Shown here: one piece after another, positions 1 through 10,179 of the stretch | Numbering within the stretch: the stretch's first letter is position 1 | Layout: each line of letters begins with the position of its first letter | Source: Chlorobiota bacterium | Lineage (GTDB): Bacteria > Bacteroidota > Ignavibacteria > Kapaibacteriales > UBA961 | NCBI GenBank assembly: GCA_014191195.1 | Contig: BJGZ01000002.1 | Coordinates: forward strand, 1-64,000 | Reading direction: 5' to 3' | DNA: 64,000 nucleotides | Position numbers and translations under genes: made by a program | Notes under the pieces: model-generated | Told to the model about the DNA's origin: nothing | What the model saw: only the letters and a program-made list of their open reading frames with translations | The model's database searches: none

Positions 1-483
1 GTAGTCGATTATATTAACCTGTAAAATATTTTGTAAAGAGATTTCTTGCATGTCAAATCTATAGGGTAAAACTACCTGCAAATACACAGCAAGACCAATA
101 CTTACAGTTGTAAAACTAAGAAAATACAATAGAGTTTTATGCTTTAAAAAGATATTGATGAAGCTTCCGAAAGCAATGATATATAATACATCAAAAGTAT
201 AAAAAGGGGGACTTTGCCATATAAACAGATCGATACAAGAAGCAGTTAAAAGTAAATACAATGCGCTTTTTGTTTTAGTACGAGAAGTAACAAGATATTC
301 GCTAGAAACTGAAAATGAGATACCAGATAATAGCACAAATAAAGGTGCAGCCAAAGAGCATATGATTCTAAAAAAATAAGAATATTCTTTATTACCAATC
401 ACTGCTGCGCTATTTGCAATAATCATAATAATAATTGCAATAGAGCGAATAAAGTCAATCCATATATTTCTTTCTTGCTTCAT
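1..483 (-). CDS. Membrane acyltransferase-like protein (DUF1624/HGSNAT type), partial
   Basis: The reading frame starts at the ATG at 483 and stays open through 161 codons to the left edge, so only the N-terminal part is present. It begins MKQERNIWIDFIRSIAIIIM, which matches the family opening 'R-x-x-x-IDxxRGxAI-x-x-M' of the DUF1624/heparan-alpha-glucosaminide N-acetyltransferase group and related acyltransferase-3 proteins. Several hydrophobic helices follow (residues about 9-29, 35-54, 67-85, 90-125), including an 'APLFVLLSGISFS' segment typical of the family. The expected role is acyl transfer to a sugar or lipid at the inner membrane. The start overlaps the end of the upstream channel-like gene by 29 bases on the same strand, suggesting co-transcription. 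The catalytic part lies outside the window, so substrate and exact family remain inferred. Confidence 0.65.
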   Translation of the reverse strand, partial: MKQERNIWIDFIRSIAIIIMIIANSAAVIGNKEYSYFFRIICSLAAPLFVLLSGISFSVSSEYLVTSRTKTKSALYLLLTASCIDLFIWQSPPFYTFDVLYIIAFGSFINIFLKHKTLLYFLSFTTVSIGLAVYLQVVLPYRFDMQEISLQNILQVNIIDY

Positions 484-1009
484 AATGCACATAAAATGAC
501 GGCTGCAAATAACAGTAAAGGAAATAAAAATCTAAATATATAACCAGTTGTGAAGCTAGTTTAACCTTTTTTTCTTCGCCAGAGAAATCTAAATAATAGG
601 TAATTAGCGATTGCGCCATAGACAAAGCAATCAAGAAATAACAAGTATAAAAAACCTTATCAATATATGTGATATATCCTATCGCTGGAATATCTGTACT
701 CATAGCTGTTTGAAAAGCAATTTCACTTAATAAAGAAGTTACTGTTAATCCAGCAGCAATATCAAGTTTCTTGGCTGGTAGAAAGAACACAAAATACACT
801 ACAATCAAAATGATGATTAAAGGAATAATAAGATTGCTTATATATGGCAGAAAAGATCTATTTATTAATATTGAAGCTTTTATCCTAATGTAATATGAAG
901 TATTTGGAGCACTGGCATCTCCAAAATTTGAATTGCAGATACCTTTTTTATGCTTTGAGAATTTGCAGTGAAAAAGGAGATCATTCAGAAGGAGATCATT
1001 TTTTCGCAT
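455..1009 (-). CDS. Pentameric ligand-gated ion channel, transmembrane domain only (truncated)
   Basis: This 184-residue protein resembles the membrane half of prokaryotic Cys-loop-type channels such as GLIC. After about 45 residues that look like the last strands of the ligand-binding domain (to YYIRIKASILINR) comes TM1 (SNLIIPLIIILIVVYFVFF). A pore-lining TM2 follows (AAGLTVTSLLSEIAFQTAMS), then the TM2-TM3 loop (DIPAIGYITYID), TM3, and a final hydrophobic stretch that would be TM4. The order and the 'LP/IP...Y-x-TY' loop fit GLIC closely. The roughly 150 residues that form most of the extracellular domain are missing: an in-frame TAG lies just upstream of the ATG, and only 162 bases separate it from the divergent gene at 1172. 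It is probably a 5'-truncated remnant, although the remaining frame is intact. Confidence 0.72.
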   Translation of the reverse strand: MRKNDLLLNDLLFHCKFSKHKKGICNSNFGDASAPNTSYYIRIKASILINRSFLPYISNLIIPLIIILIVVYFVFFLPAKKLDIAAGLTVTSLLSEIAFQTAMSTDIPAIGYITYIDKVFYTCYFLIALSMAQSLITYYLDFSGEEKKVKLASQLVIYLDFYFLYCYLQPSFYVHYEARKKYMD

Positions 1010-1171
1010 TCTCTAATGTGAGATGGATTTAGAATGGTGGATTTAAATTTCTTTTTTATTATTATTCTGAAATTATTAAGTAACTTAATATGCTACTAAA
1101 ATGTTAACAAGGACGCTTTTTTATTCACTTTTTTATTCAATATGTATTGAACTCGATTTAGGAGTAAATAA

Positions 1172-2971
1172 ATGCGCTTTAACAGATATTATTGGGTCTG
1201 CTCCTTGATTATATTCTATGCAATCAACTTACAAGGTCAACTAAAATCACAGGCAGATTCCAATATACATGTTCCTTGGATTGTAGTTAAAGGCAGTGCT
1301 TCAATTTCATCAGATTTTTATGACTACACTGCAAATCCTTCCTTATCCCAAATTGGCCGGCGTCCTTCGGCATTATATCGATTGATTTTCGCACCTACAA
1401 TTACGATTGCTGGAGTTTTAGTATTGCCACTTAGGGTTAACATTACGTATCCTGAAACAAATACCACCACTCCATCTATTTCAGCCCCAACTATCATGGA
1501 ATATTTTACGAATCCTGCCAATGCGCTTGGGCTATCGGGATTCTCTCCTAAAATTGGCTGGGCACAGTTTCATTTAGGTTCTCATACTCCAAAATTATCG
1601 GATCTTTCAGGGGGTGATCTTCAATTGTTTGGACTTGGCATTGATATCAAACCTGGGAATTTACATATCAAGGCTTCTCATGGAATATCCCAAAGAGCAG
1701 TTGAACCCGATTTAATGCGTGGGGGAAAAGGTGCTTATCGGCGGGATATGTCAATGGGAAGAATTGCTTATGGAAATCCTGACTCAATATCTTTGGGATT
1801 AAACTTCGTGCACGCCAAAGACGATGTAAAATCTCTAAAAAACTCCACAATTTCTATCATTCCTGCGCACCCATTAAGTGATGATTCATCGATAGTCATT
1901 CCGGCAGATACTTTAAGACTTCGTGCAGAAGAAGGATTTATAGCTTCTATAGATACAAAGTTGCTTTTTACTGATGGTGTAATTCTCTCGGCAGAAGGGG
2001 CAATTTCAGCTTTTACAGCAGATCGGTCTTCGGCTTTGATAGAAGAAGGCAATAATCCACTTCGGGGATTTTATCCAACAACATCATCTACAAGATTTGA
2101 TGGAGCTGGCAGTGCAAACTTATCCTTCCATTTTACTTCTTGGACACTTGCATTTAGCGCGCTTTACATGGGTTCTGGATTTCAGCCGATTGGAAATCCA
2201 TTCGTTCAATCTGATCGTTTGGACCTTAAAGTATCTCCATCATTCAATTTGTTTGAAGGCGATTTTACAATTAATGGTACAATTGGAAAACGCATCAATA
2301 ATCTTTCCGAGACAAAAGGCGAACAGTTAAATCAAATGATAGCAAATGGACAATTAAGCATTCGTTTCTCCGATATTATATCACTTGCTTGTACTTATTC
2401 AAATTTTGGTATTCGTAATAATCGTCAAAATGTATTTGACTCAGCGCGCATACAAAATGTGAGTGAGTCTTTTAGCATTGATCCCATGTTTACATTTACC
2501 GCATTTGATATGATGCATACGATTACTACAAGTTTTGGAATGGATCGTTTTGATGATTTCAATATAGTAAGTGGTTTAGAAAGTTCGAATGACACTCGCA
2601 GTGCAATTGCATCCTATACAGGAATATTTAATAATATACCTTTGACCATCGGTGCAAATGGCAGCTATTTGGAAAACTCTCTTTTCGCAGGGACATTGCA
2701 GGTGATGACAATTGGCATCAATGCATCATATCGTCTATTTGAAGGCTCGTTAAATCCATCTGTGGCAATTACTAAAACTAGTTCCGGTTTTGTGATAAAC
2801 CCTGCTGATGAGGCATTGTTTATGAAAGTAGGTGTGCGCGGTAAAATCAACAAGAATTTTAGTATAACTAGTAATTATGCAATTAACGATTATCACTATG
2901 GCTCAGGCAGTTCTCGGGGAAATAGTTTCTCCGAGCAGATTATTCAGATAGCCATGGCATTGACATTTTGA
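1172..2971 (+). CDS. Outer-membrane beta-barrel protein, first gene of a surface-protein locus
   Basis: The 599-residue product starts with a signal peptide (about 1-22, ending near LQGQ). The rest alternates short hydrophobic and polar strands with many Gly, Ser, Asn and aromatic residues, and it ends in an aromatic residue (MALTF), all typical of an outer-membrane barrel. The stretch around residues 130-215 (GWAQFHLGSHTPKLSDLSGG, then a 'G-I-S-Q-R-A' segment and 'AKDD') recalls a large Bacteroidota barrel family of unknown function. A rare good Shine-Dalgarno (aggag, 1160-1164) sits 7 bases before the ATG. The TGA at 2969-2971 directly abuts the next ATG, so the gene is probably translationally linked to the giant protein that follows. 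Arginine is mostly CGN (21 of 27 by hand count), unlike most other genes here. Function is unknown; it could anchor or export the two downstream proteins. Confidence 0.7.
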   Translation: MRFNRYYWVCSLIIFYAINLQGQLKSQADSNIHVPWIVVKGSASISSDFYDYTANPSLSQIGRRPSALYRLIFAPTITIAGVLVLPLRVNITYPETNTTTPSISAPTIMEYFTNPANALGLSGFSPKIGWAQFHLGSHTPKLSDLSGGDLQLFGLGIDIKPGNLHIKASHGISQRAVEPDLMRGGKGAYRRDMSMGRIAYGNPDSISLGLNFVHAKDDVKSLKNSTISIIPAHPLSDDSSIVIPADTLRLRAEEGFIASIDTKLLFTDGVILSAEGAISAFTADRSSALIEEGNNPLRGFYPTTSSTRFDGAGSANLSFHFTSWTLAFSALYMGSGFQPIGNPFVQSDRLDLKVSPSFNLFEGDFTINGTIGKRINNLSETKGEQLNQMIANGQLSIRFSDIISLACTYSNFGIRNNRQNVFDSARIQNVSESFSIDPMFTFTAFDMMHTITTSFGMDRFDDFNIVSGLESSNDTRSAIASYTGIFNNIPLTIGANGSYLENSLFAGTLQVMTIGINASYRLFEGSLNPSVAITKTSSGFVINPADEALFMKVGVRGKINKNFSITSNYAINDYHYGSGSSRGNSFSEQIIQIAMALTF

Positions 2972-5900
2972 ATGAAATACAATAAATGGAATAAACATAT
3001 GAACACTTTACTTCGCTTTTGTTTGATCACTGCTATATTTTTCTTTATTGGAGATGTATCGGCAATTTCTCAGCTGAAGGTAACAGTTAACATGAATTCA
3101 AGGCCAGATCCCTATCTATCAAATTGGGCTCAAAAAAAAGATGTTGTGATCGTTACTGTTGTCAATGGAACAGGATCCTATGTCTCTGCCAAATTCAATT
3201 GCATTATCAATAAAGATGGTGCTTATTTGGCAAATACAAAACCGGATAAAATGGCGATACTCTCCATTCCTCCGGGAGTGAGTCAGTATTTTGGAGAAGA
3301 CCTCGTTCCTCTAGAAGCAATGGATGTAAAAAATGGTACTGATCAAACTGTAATGAAAACCGGCATGCTTCCAGCAGGTAATTATGAGTTTTGCGTCTCT
3401 CTCATCAATGCTTCTACAAATGCCATCATATCTCAACCGGTATGTAAAAATTTTACGATGAAAAGTTATCAAGCACCTATACTGTTATTACCTGTAGATA
3501 AAAATAACATTGCATTTGGAACGCGTCCTATGTTCCGTTGGACACCTGTAGTGCCCCGCCCAAGTTTTGCTATTAGCTATCGACTACAAGTGTTCGAGGT
3601 TCTTGAAGGTCAAACACCAATCAATGCTTTTCGAACAAATCGGCCAATCATGGACTTGCCGGATATCTCAAATACACAATTATTATGGCCTGCAGATTTT
3701 GAACTTCCGCGCATTGGACAGCAGTATATTTGGACAGTTCGAGCCACAGATGAACAAGGAGGCCCCATTGGTGAGCCAGATGGATATGCTACTCCATTCA
3801 CCTTAAACTGTATTCAAGAGGTGAAATCAACAGGTAATGTGAAGAAATCTTTGGTAATAAATGACTCTACGCAAAACAACAAATTAGATTCCAATTCTGA
3901 AGATACAGGAAATGAAGGAACAGAGAAATCTATGGTATCTGGCGGAAACGGTGTGGATTCCAATAATATAGATCCAAATCCATCAGGACAAAACTGCGGA
4001 TCATGTAGTGCAGTGGTATCAATTAATGACACAGTTGCAGGAACGCAGAATCTGGCTGTAAATGATTCATTGTCCATCGGACTATTCACCATGAAAGTGA
4101 CGACTATTACGAGTGCAGATCCTGCGAGTGCATCGGGAAAGGGTGTCATCAATATTCCTTGGTTGCTTGCTAATGTGCAGGTAGTATTTGAAAACATTGT
4201 TGTGAATGCTTCAAAGAGGGTTGTTTCAGGTAAGGTAAATGGTGAAATAGATCCAACGGCGCCTCCATATCCACAGCAATGGGCAATCAATCAAGTAAGT
4301 AGTTGGAATTGGGTAAATAATAGTGTAGCTGCTATTGATGGCTGGGTAAAGGCAAATGGGCAACTTGTAAAGGAAGTAAATAATTTGAATGTGCCTCTAA
4401 AATTACCACTCGGTTTTAATAATGTTAAGGGGTATACGATTTGCATTTCAGAAATGAAGTTTTTACCTAATGAAGCCTTAATGGCTTCTGTTGCAACCAT
4501 TCCAATTGCTAAGCTGGATGATACATTGAGTTTTGGTTTAAAGCAAGTTCCTATATGTCCGGCAGGAATAAGTAAATCAGGCCGATTAGAATTATTACAA
4601 GATATTGACATCCGTGGTATAACATCTGGGCAACCTACTTTTACTATTTTCGCCAGAGCTAAGTCTGGCACGCGTCCGGGATGTTATATCACATGGGGAT
4701 GTGACAATAATTCCGATACGCTTTCCCTTGATATCGATATTGCCTTTCCTCGTGATTGGATGACGCCTCGTCCTGATCTTGACTCTACCAAACAATCAAT
4801 TGTCACTCTGCTTGGCAAGACCATTAATTGGAAAGAATGGATGCTTACAGGCAATTTAGTGTCGAGCACTTTTACAGGCACGAATGGGCTTGGTTTAAAG
4901 ATTAACAATATGACATTTGATTTTAGTGATCTTGAGAATACTAGTGGTATGATATTCCCGCCGAATTTTACAGGAGCTACAGATATAACCTTCAATGGTT
5001 TTTATGCTCAACAGATTACATTCTTTATGCCTGATGGATGGCGAACTTTTGCCGATTCCAATGCGGTTCCTGAGTTCAGTGCATATAATATGATTATTAC
5101 CAAAAATGGTCTTACCGGAACATTCATTGCCTCTAATGTTGTGATGTTCCCATCTATGAATCTTAATAGACTGGGTGCAAGCGTTGATACCGTTAAAGTA
5201 ATAATGCTCAATAGTGCACTTAATCAAGCGTATATGAGGGGAAGATTGTTATTGCCCATTTCAGATTCATCTGCGCAGAATGCTGTGACATATAAAGCTC
5301 TTTTTAATAATGTTGGAAAGTCATTCGACTTTTCCTTACAGCCGCAGAGTGATATTCAGATGAAACTTTTTGGTAATGCTAAGCTGAAAATTGAATCTAC
5401 TTCTTCATTGACGATGAATCTTAAGAAGGGTCACAAAAAGTTTTTATTCAATCTTAATGGAGAGCTTGGTTGGAATGATGCCACTCTTCAAATTGGTCCG
5501 AAGTCAATCACGCTGGATTTATCGCCTGAATTTGAGAATATGAGAATATCATATGATGATTCTCTTTCGATTCCATTTAATTATAGTGCAGGAGATTGGA
5601 GTTTTGCTAGTCCGCAAAAGAAGATTTCAAAATTCCCAATTTCAATTGATAAGGTAAAATTTGGAACAGAAGCCATACAAGGGAATGAGTTATTTAGGGG
5701 TAAACTTGGATTTGATGTTGTTTTGGCACTTGATTCAAATCGAATAGGAGGTCGGGGCTCATTTGAAGTTATCGGAGCAATAGAAAAAACGAATTCAACT
5801 GCCAATTTTAAATTCAAGCCGAAATTTGTTGATTTCAATATGGGCCAGGTATCTTTATTTGCTACATTGCCTGCTGTGAAGATGAATGGCACATTGACAT

Positions 5901-7981
5901 ATTACAACAATGACATCAAATGGGGAAATGGTTTTGCTGCAACAATACAAGCAAAGTTTGCAGAGATTCAATTACAGCTTGATGCAGAGGCGCGATTTGG
6001 CTCCAAGGTTGACAATAATGTTCGATATCGTTATTGGCTTGTTGGCGCTAAGGCCATATTGCCACCACCGGGCATCGTCTTTCTTCCCGGTTATGCTTTC
6101 TATGGTTTTGGTGTAGCTGCTTGGCATAAAGTAAATGTAGATATGCTACAATCTCAGCCGAATATAAATTCTGTGGCCAATGCATCAACAAGCAATAGCT
6201 CACCAGTAAGTGGGGCAATAATGAACCCGGATAGAAATATAGCATTTGGTTTTAAAGCTCTTGGTATCTTAGGAACATCTCCCGACCCGAAGAAAATGAA
6301 TTGTGATATATCAATTTTCGGACAATTCAATAATACAGGGGGCATGAGTTATATCGGACTAGATGGCCAATTGTGGCTACAGGCAAAGTTACTCGAGCGC
6401 AATAATGCCCCGGTGAAAGGTACTTTGAATATCATTTATGATTTTACGTCAAAAATATTCGATATGAATGCAGGTGTGATGGTGAATAAAACACCTATTA
6501 CCGGAACTGCAAATCTTAATATGCATATTGAAGGTAAGACAGGAAATTGGCATGTAAAGCTTGGTGACCCTAATCATCGAAATAATTTAACTGTAGATGT
6601 GCTAGGAAAGAATATCGTGTCCAATTCATACTTTATGTTTGGAAAGAATATCGAGCCACCCACCGGTTTTACTGATTTTACAAGAAATGGGTTAATAAGT
6701 GCAGGATGCACCGATTTGCAACCATCCGGTTTGGGCACTTCCAATGCCGTAGCAGGTAATGGATTTGCCGGTGGCGTAGATATTGGATTTGATTCAGGAA
6801 ATAAAAGTAAACAAATCATTGGGCGCCTTAGGGGAAATTGGCACTTTGCCGGTGGATTGGAATTCAATGCTTCATTCTTGCGCTATCCTGATGGGACACT
6901 TTGTGGTTACAATGGTTATAATAATTGGTATTTCAGTGCAAATGCAGCGGCTTGGGCTTTGGCATCTGCAGGCATTGCTGTAGCTCCAAAGAGCGGTGCT
7001 TTATATTGCAGTGGTGGGTGCGATGTTCCTATTGTTGATATCAAACTTGGATTATGGGCGGAAGCCGGTTTTCCAAATCCCTCATGGATTATAGGTGAAG
7101 CTAGTGCTGACTACGATCTTTTCGGTGGGATTTTTAAGGGCAGTTTTCATGCTGATGTAAATGTTGGAACAGTTTGTAGGCCTAGCGCCCCAATCGAGAC
7201 AACTATTGCATCACAAGACATAGCCTCTGAACAAAAAAATCAACTTGTAAAATCAATTAGTCCTGCAATACCTGCCACCAATGTACCCTTGACAGAGTCT
7301 GTAAAGGTAATATACAATTTCGTTCCAGGCGAGAGTTTTGAATTGCAAGAAATGTCGGGAGGTGCTTCAGGTAATAGCATCAGTAGAACATTTCAAGTCA
7401 ATTATTCTGTTGAAATAGAAGAAAAAAATGCGGCAATTTGGAAGCCCCTTGCATTGCAATCAACAAAAGATGCTTTGGGTGCTTTTCTATTCAGGAAAAA
7501 GAAAGTTACTACTATAAATACAACAATTGCATCAGGTAATGCTGTAATTGCCAACAATATTCCACTCCCAAATCAAAGTGGAACTTCAACAAATACAATT
7601 CAAGTGGGAGGAATTCAATTCACGACTAACACATTTCCAAAAAATGTGACTACTCCACAGAATACGAATTCCTCATTGGCAAACATGAATCAAATTACGA
7701 CAGCGAAACCCCCCAATACTTCAAATCAGCCGACCGATAGTGATAATTTTAGTTTTAACAATACCGGTGCACAAAACTTTATTTCCAATACAAGTGATTG
7801 GGAAAAATCGAAGATTTATAGAGTAAAAGCAACTGGTGTTTTGAGAGAGTTTGTTGGAGGTCAATGGATTGTTGCTAAGGATCGAGCATCAAATCAAGAA
7901 ATTAAACAAATAGTGACGCAAACCTTTTCAACACCGCTCGATCCGGTAGTTGTAAAAGTGGAATACAATAAAGAACATTGA
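2972..7981 (+). CDS. Giant exported beta-rich surface protein (1669 aa)
   Basis: A signal peptide is evident (MNTLLRFCLITAIFFFIG...SA). The ATG at 2972 abuts the previous stop, but the Met ten codons in (2999) makes a more typical signal peptide. Residues about 35-165 form an Ig-like domain with cysteines in the pattern 'AGNYEFCVSL...QPVCKNF', common at the start of large Bacteroidota surface proteins. Residues about 166-280 are FN3-like ('PILLLPVDKNN...PMFRWTPV...YIWTVRATDEQGG'). A Ser/Asn/Gly linker follows (about 281-345), then more than 1000 residues of beta-strand-rich sequence with no domain I recognise. At about 1428 is a Big_5-like Ig segment (SISPAIPATNVPLTESVKV), then a low-complexity Asn/Thr/Ser region. 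There is no T9SS tail at the C-terminus. It sits between a barrel gene and an FN3 gene, so the three products probably act together at the cell surface. Reaction or ligand unknown. Confidence 0.7.
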   Translation: MKYNKWNKHMNTLLRFCLITAIFFFIGDVSAISQLKVTVNMNSRPDPYLSNWAQKKDVVIVTVVNGTGSYVSAKFNCIINKDGAYLANTKPDKMAILSIPPGVSQYFGEDLVPLEAMDVKNGTDQTVMKTGMLPAGNYEFCVSLINASTNAIISQPVCKNFTMKSYQAPILLLPVDKNNIAFGTRPMFRWTPVVPRPSFAISYRLQVFEVLEGQTPINAFRTNRPIMDLPDISNTQLLWPADFELPRIGQQYIWTVRATDEQGGPIGEPDGYATPFTLNCIQEVKSTGNVKKSLVINDSTQNNKLDSNSEDTGNEGTEKSMVSGGNGVDSNNIDPNPSGQNCGSCSAVVSINDTVAGTQNLAVNDSLSIGLFTMKVTTITSADPASASGKGVINIPWLLANVQVVFENIVVNASKRVVSGKVNGEIDPTAPPYPQQWAINQVSSWNWVNNSVAAIDGWVKANGQLVKEVNNLNVPLKLPLGFNNVKGYTICISEMKFLPNEALMASVATIPIAKLDDTLSFGLKQVPICPAGISKSGRLELLQDIDIRGITSGQPTFTIFARAKSGTRPGCYITWGCDNNSDTLSLDIDIAFPRDWMTPRPDLDSTKQSIVTLLGKTINWKEWMLTGNLVSSTFTGTNGLGLKINNMTFDFSDLENTSGMIFPPNFTGATDITFNGFYAQQITFFMPDGWRTFADSNAVPEFSAYNMIITKNGLTGTFIASNVVMFPSMNLNRLGASVDTVKVIMLNSALNQAYMRGRLLLPISDSSAQNAVTYKALFNNVGKSFDFSLQPQSDIQMKLFGNAKLKIESTSSLTMNLKKGHKKFLFNLNGELGWNDATLQIGPKSITLDLSPEFENMRISYDDSLSIPFNYSAGDWSFASPQKKISKFPISIDKVKFGTEAIQGNELFRGKLGFDVVLALDSNRIGGRGSFEVIGAIEKTNSTANFKFKPKFVDFNMGQVSLFATLPAVKMNGTLTYYNNDIKWGNGFAATIQAKFAEIQLQLDAEARFGSKVDNNVRYRYWLVGAKAILPPPGIVFLPGYAFYGFGVAAWHKVNVDMLQSQPNINSVANASTSNSSPVSGAIMNPDRNIAFGFKALGILGTSPDPKKMNCDISIFGQFNNTGGMSYIGLDGQLWLQAKLLERNNAPVKGTLNIIYDFTSKIFDMNAGVMVNKTPITGTANLNMHIEGKTGNWHVKLGDPNHRNNLTVDVLGKNIVSNSYFMFGKNIEPPTGFTDFTRNGLISAGCTDLQPSGLGTSNAVAGNGFAGGVDIGFDSGNKSKQIIGRLRGNWHFAGGLEFNASFLRYPDGTLCGYNGYNNWYFSANAAAWALASAGIAVAPKSGALYCSGGCDVPIVDIKLGLWAEAGFPNPSWIIGEASADYDLFGGIFKGSFHADVNVGTVCRPSAPIETTIASQDIASEQKNQLVKSISPAIPATNVPLTESVKVIYNFVPGESFELQEMSGGASGNSISRTFQVNYSVEIEEKNAAIWKPLALQSTKDALGAFLFRKKKVTTINTTIASGNAVIANNIPLPNQSGTSTNTIQVGGIQFTTNTFPKNVTTPQNTNSSLANMNQITTAKPPNTSNQPTDSDNFSFNNTGAQNFISNTSDWEKSKIYRVKATGVLREFVGGQWIVAKDRASNQEIKQIVTQTFSTPLDPVVVKVEYNKEH

Positions 7982-8010
7982 ATAAAACAATAATAAGTAA
8001 TCACTCTTTC

Positions 8011-10179
8011 ATGAGAGCCATAAAGATGAAGACAATAAAGTTTACTATTCTGATAGTGATTATGATCTTTGCATTGCTAGATCATAATATCACCGTAAGC
8101 CAAACATCTAATGAACTTGACAGAGCACTTGAACATAAAGTAGCTCTTATCTCAAAGCGTTATAGCGATTCCGTTGTTCTGCGATGGGCGCCAAGTACGG
8201 CTGCATTATGGACCAAAGCAAAAGCCAATGGATATACTATAGAAAGAGCGGAGATAAAAGCAGGTAAAACCGGTGCTTATTCTGTGTTGACAGATGCCCC
8301 TATAAAACCATGGACAGCATCTCAGTGGAAACAATATTCGGATGAACATGGTGGTGAAAATCAGGGAATGACGGGTCCGGTGGCGATTGCATCCATACTC
8401 ACAGAAGAAACAAATGATCCTACTGATTACCCGGAAAATGATCCTGGACAACTCGATGCTTTGCGAGAGTCGCGAAATCGTTTTGAAATGGCATTTAATT
8501 TTGCTCTGATCATAGCAGAAAGAAATAGTGATGCGGCAAATGGACTTGGAATGCGATACGTTGACAAGTCTGCCAACATTGGTATTTCCTATATGTATCG
8601 AATAACTTTGCTTGGCGATAATTCACCCTATAGGGTTGAATCCGGCATTGTTGAGGTTGCACCTCAGCCAACAAAGATTGAATTTGACAATATAAATCTT
8701 ATGGTCGATGAAATGGATAGATCTGTTATCATTTCATGGAATAAAACAAAAGAACACTCCACATTTGATGTATATCGATCTACTGATAGCATTTCATTTA
8801 CCAAACTCACTAAAGTTCCCATGCTTACTTTGCGGAATACTGATGGCCCAGCATCCAATAGTTATCATGATACAAATCTCATCAACTACAAAGTCTACTA
8901 TTATAAAATTGTCGGCAATAATGCCTTTGCAGAAAATGATATTCTTGGTATCGTGAAAGCAATGCCAAGAGATATCACGCCACCAACTTCTCCCATAGCA
9001 GTTAAGGCAATGCACATTGGTAAAAATGATGCTATGATTACTTGGGAAATGCAGGAACCGGTTAGTTCTGATCTTGCGGGATTCATAATAATGCGTGATA
9101 CAGCAGTTGATGCTCCCTTTAATACATCAATAATTGAAAAACCACTTGAAAAAAATGCACGTATGTATCGAGATACAAATCTTGTTTTAGGAGGAACATA
9201 CTATTATCAAGTTATTGCGGTTGATACTGCTCGCAATGCTGTTAGATCTTTTCCTGCCTATGTATCATTTGTCGATAGTACTCCACCAAGCATGGGTGTG
9301 CTTGTAAAAGGTATAATGGATACAAATGGCATAGTAAAAATCATTGTTAAACATCCGATTGATAAAGATTTGATGGGCTATAGGCTTCTTCATGCAAATG
9401 ACCCTTCTCATGAATTCACGGTGAAGCGTGATCTTTTTGATCCGGATTCTGTATTTAATCAAAGCGATACAATTATTATAGATACTCTCGAAGTTCGCAC
9501 GCTTACAAAGTTTGCATACTATCAGGTGATTGCTCTCGATTATCATTTTAATGAAGCCATCATCAGTAATACATTAGCAATCCCTCGTCCCGACATTATT
9601 CCTCCTGTTGCTCCAGTTATTAGTGAATATAGCAATACCGATTTAATGGTTTATCTTGATTTCATTCCAAGTTCCAGCCGTGATGTCCGCAATCACATTG
9701 TACTACGTCGAAAATATGACAAAGAAAAACCCGATAAAATATCATGGGATTCAATCAGCAATGTAGGGCGATTTGAAAATAAGTTTGGGGATACTACTCT
9801 TCTTCCTTCGCAAACATTTCAGTATGCAATTATTGCTTTAGATAGTGCGGGAAATACATCGCCACTTTCCAATATCATCAGTTTGAAACATATTGATAAT
9901 ATGATTCGTCCGACAGTTACAAATGTATCTGCAATCTATGATTCAACTAAAAACAATGTAATGCTGCGCTGGAGTTATACTCAACTTAAAGAGCCATTCA
10001 ACTTTGTGATTTATAAAAAATCACAATCAGGATTTCAGGTCTATGCAATGATAAAAAATGATCTACAAAGAGAATTTATTGATATGACTGAAGCTCGCCG
10101 AGGTGCAAGTTATGCCGTCAAGGTTATATGTAACTCTGGAGCAGAATCTATACTCAGTGAGTCAATTGAAGTACGTTGA
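8011..10179 (+). CDS. Exported protein with about five fibronectin type III-like domains
   Basis: The frame is open from a TTG at 7978 that overlaps the previous stop, but ATGs at 8011 and 8026 give a normal signal peptide (MKTIKFTILIVIMIFALL...VSQ), so 8011 is taken as start (722 aa). After an N-terminal region of about 210 residues come FN3-like repeats at roughly 215-315, 320-414, 422-519, 527-629 and 630-722. They show recurring 'PP-x-x-P', 'V-x-x-SW', 'Y-x-V-x-A-x-D' patterns. No T9SS tail or membrane anchor is visible. It is the third gene of the barrel/giant-protein locus, with no gap, and likely contributes an extended adhesive or scaffolding arm. Arginine codons favour CGN as in the two genes before it. 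Function beyond that is unknown. Confidence 0.7.
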   Translation: MRAIKMKTIKFTILIVIMIFALLDHNITVSQTSNELDRALEHKVALISKRYSDSVVLRWAPSTAALWTKAKANGYTIERAEIKAGKTGAYSVLTDAPIKPWTASQWKQYSDEHGGENQGMTGPVAIASILTEETNDPTDYPENDPGQLDALRESRNRFEMAFNFALIIAERNSDAANGLGMRYVDKSANIGISYMYRITLLGDNSPYRVESGIVEVAPQPTKIEFDNINLMVDEMDRSVIISWNKTKEHSTFDVYRSTDSISFTKLTKVPMLTLRNTDGPASNSYHDTNLINYKVYYYKIVGNNAFAENDILGIVKAMPRDITPPTSPIAVKAMHIGKNDAMITWEMQEPVSSDLAGFIIMRDTAVDAPFNTSIIEKPLEKNARMYRDTNLVLGGTYYYQVIAVDTARNAVRSFPAYVSFVDSTPPSMGVLVKGIMDTNGIVKIIVKHPIDKDLMGYRLLHANDPSHEFTVKRDLFDPDSVFNQSDTIIIDTLEVRTLTKFAYYQVIALDYHFNEAIISNTLAIPRPDIIPPVAPVISEYSNTDLMVYLDFIPSSSRDVRNHIVLRRKYDKEKPDKISWDSISNVGRFENKFGDTTLLPSQTFQYAIIALDSAGNTSPLSNIISLKHIDNMIRPTVTNVSAIYDSTKNNVMLRWSYTQLKEPFNFVIYKKSQSGFQVYAMIKNDLQREFIDMTEARRGASYAVKVICNSGAESILSESIEVR

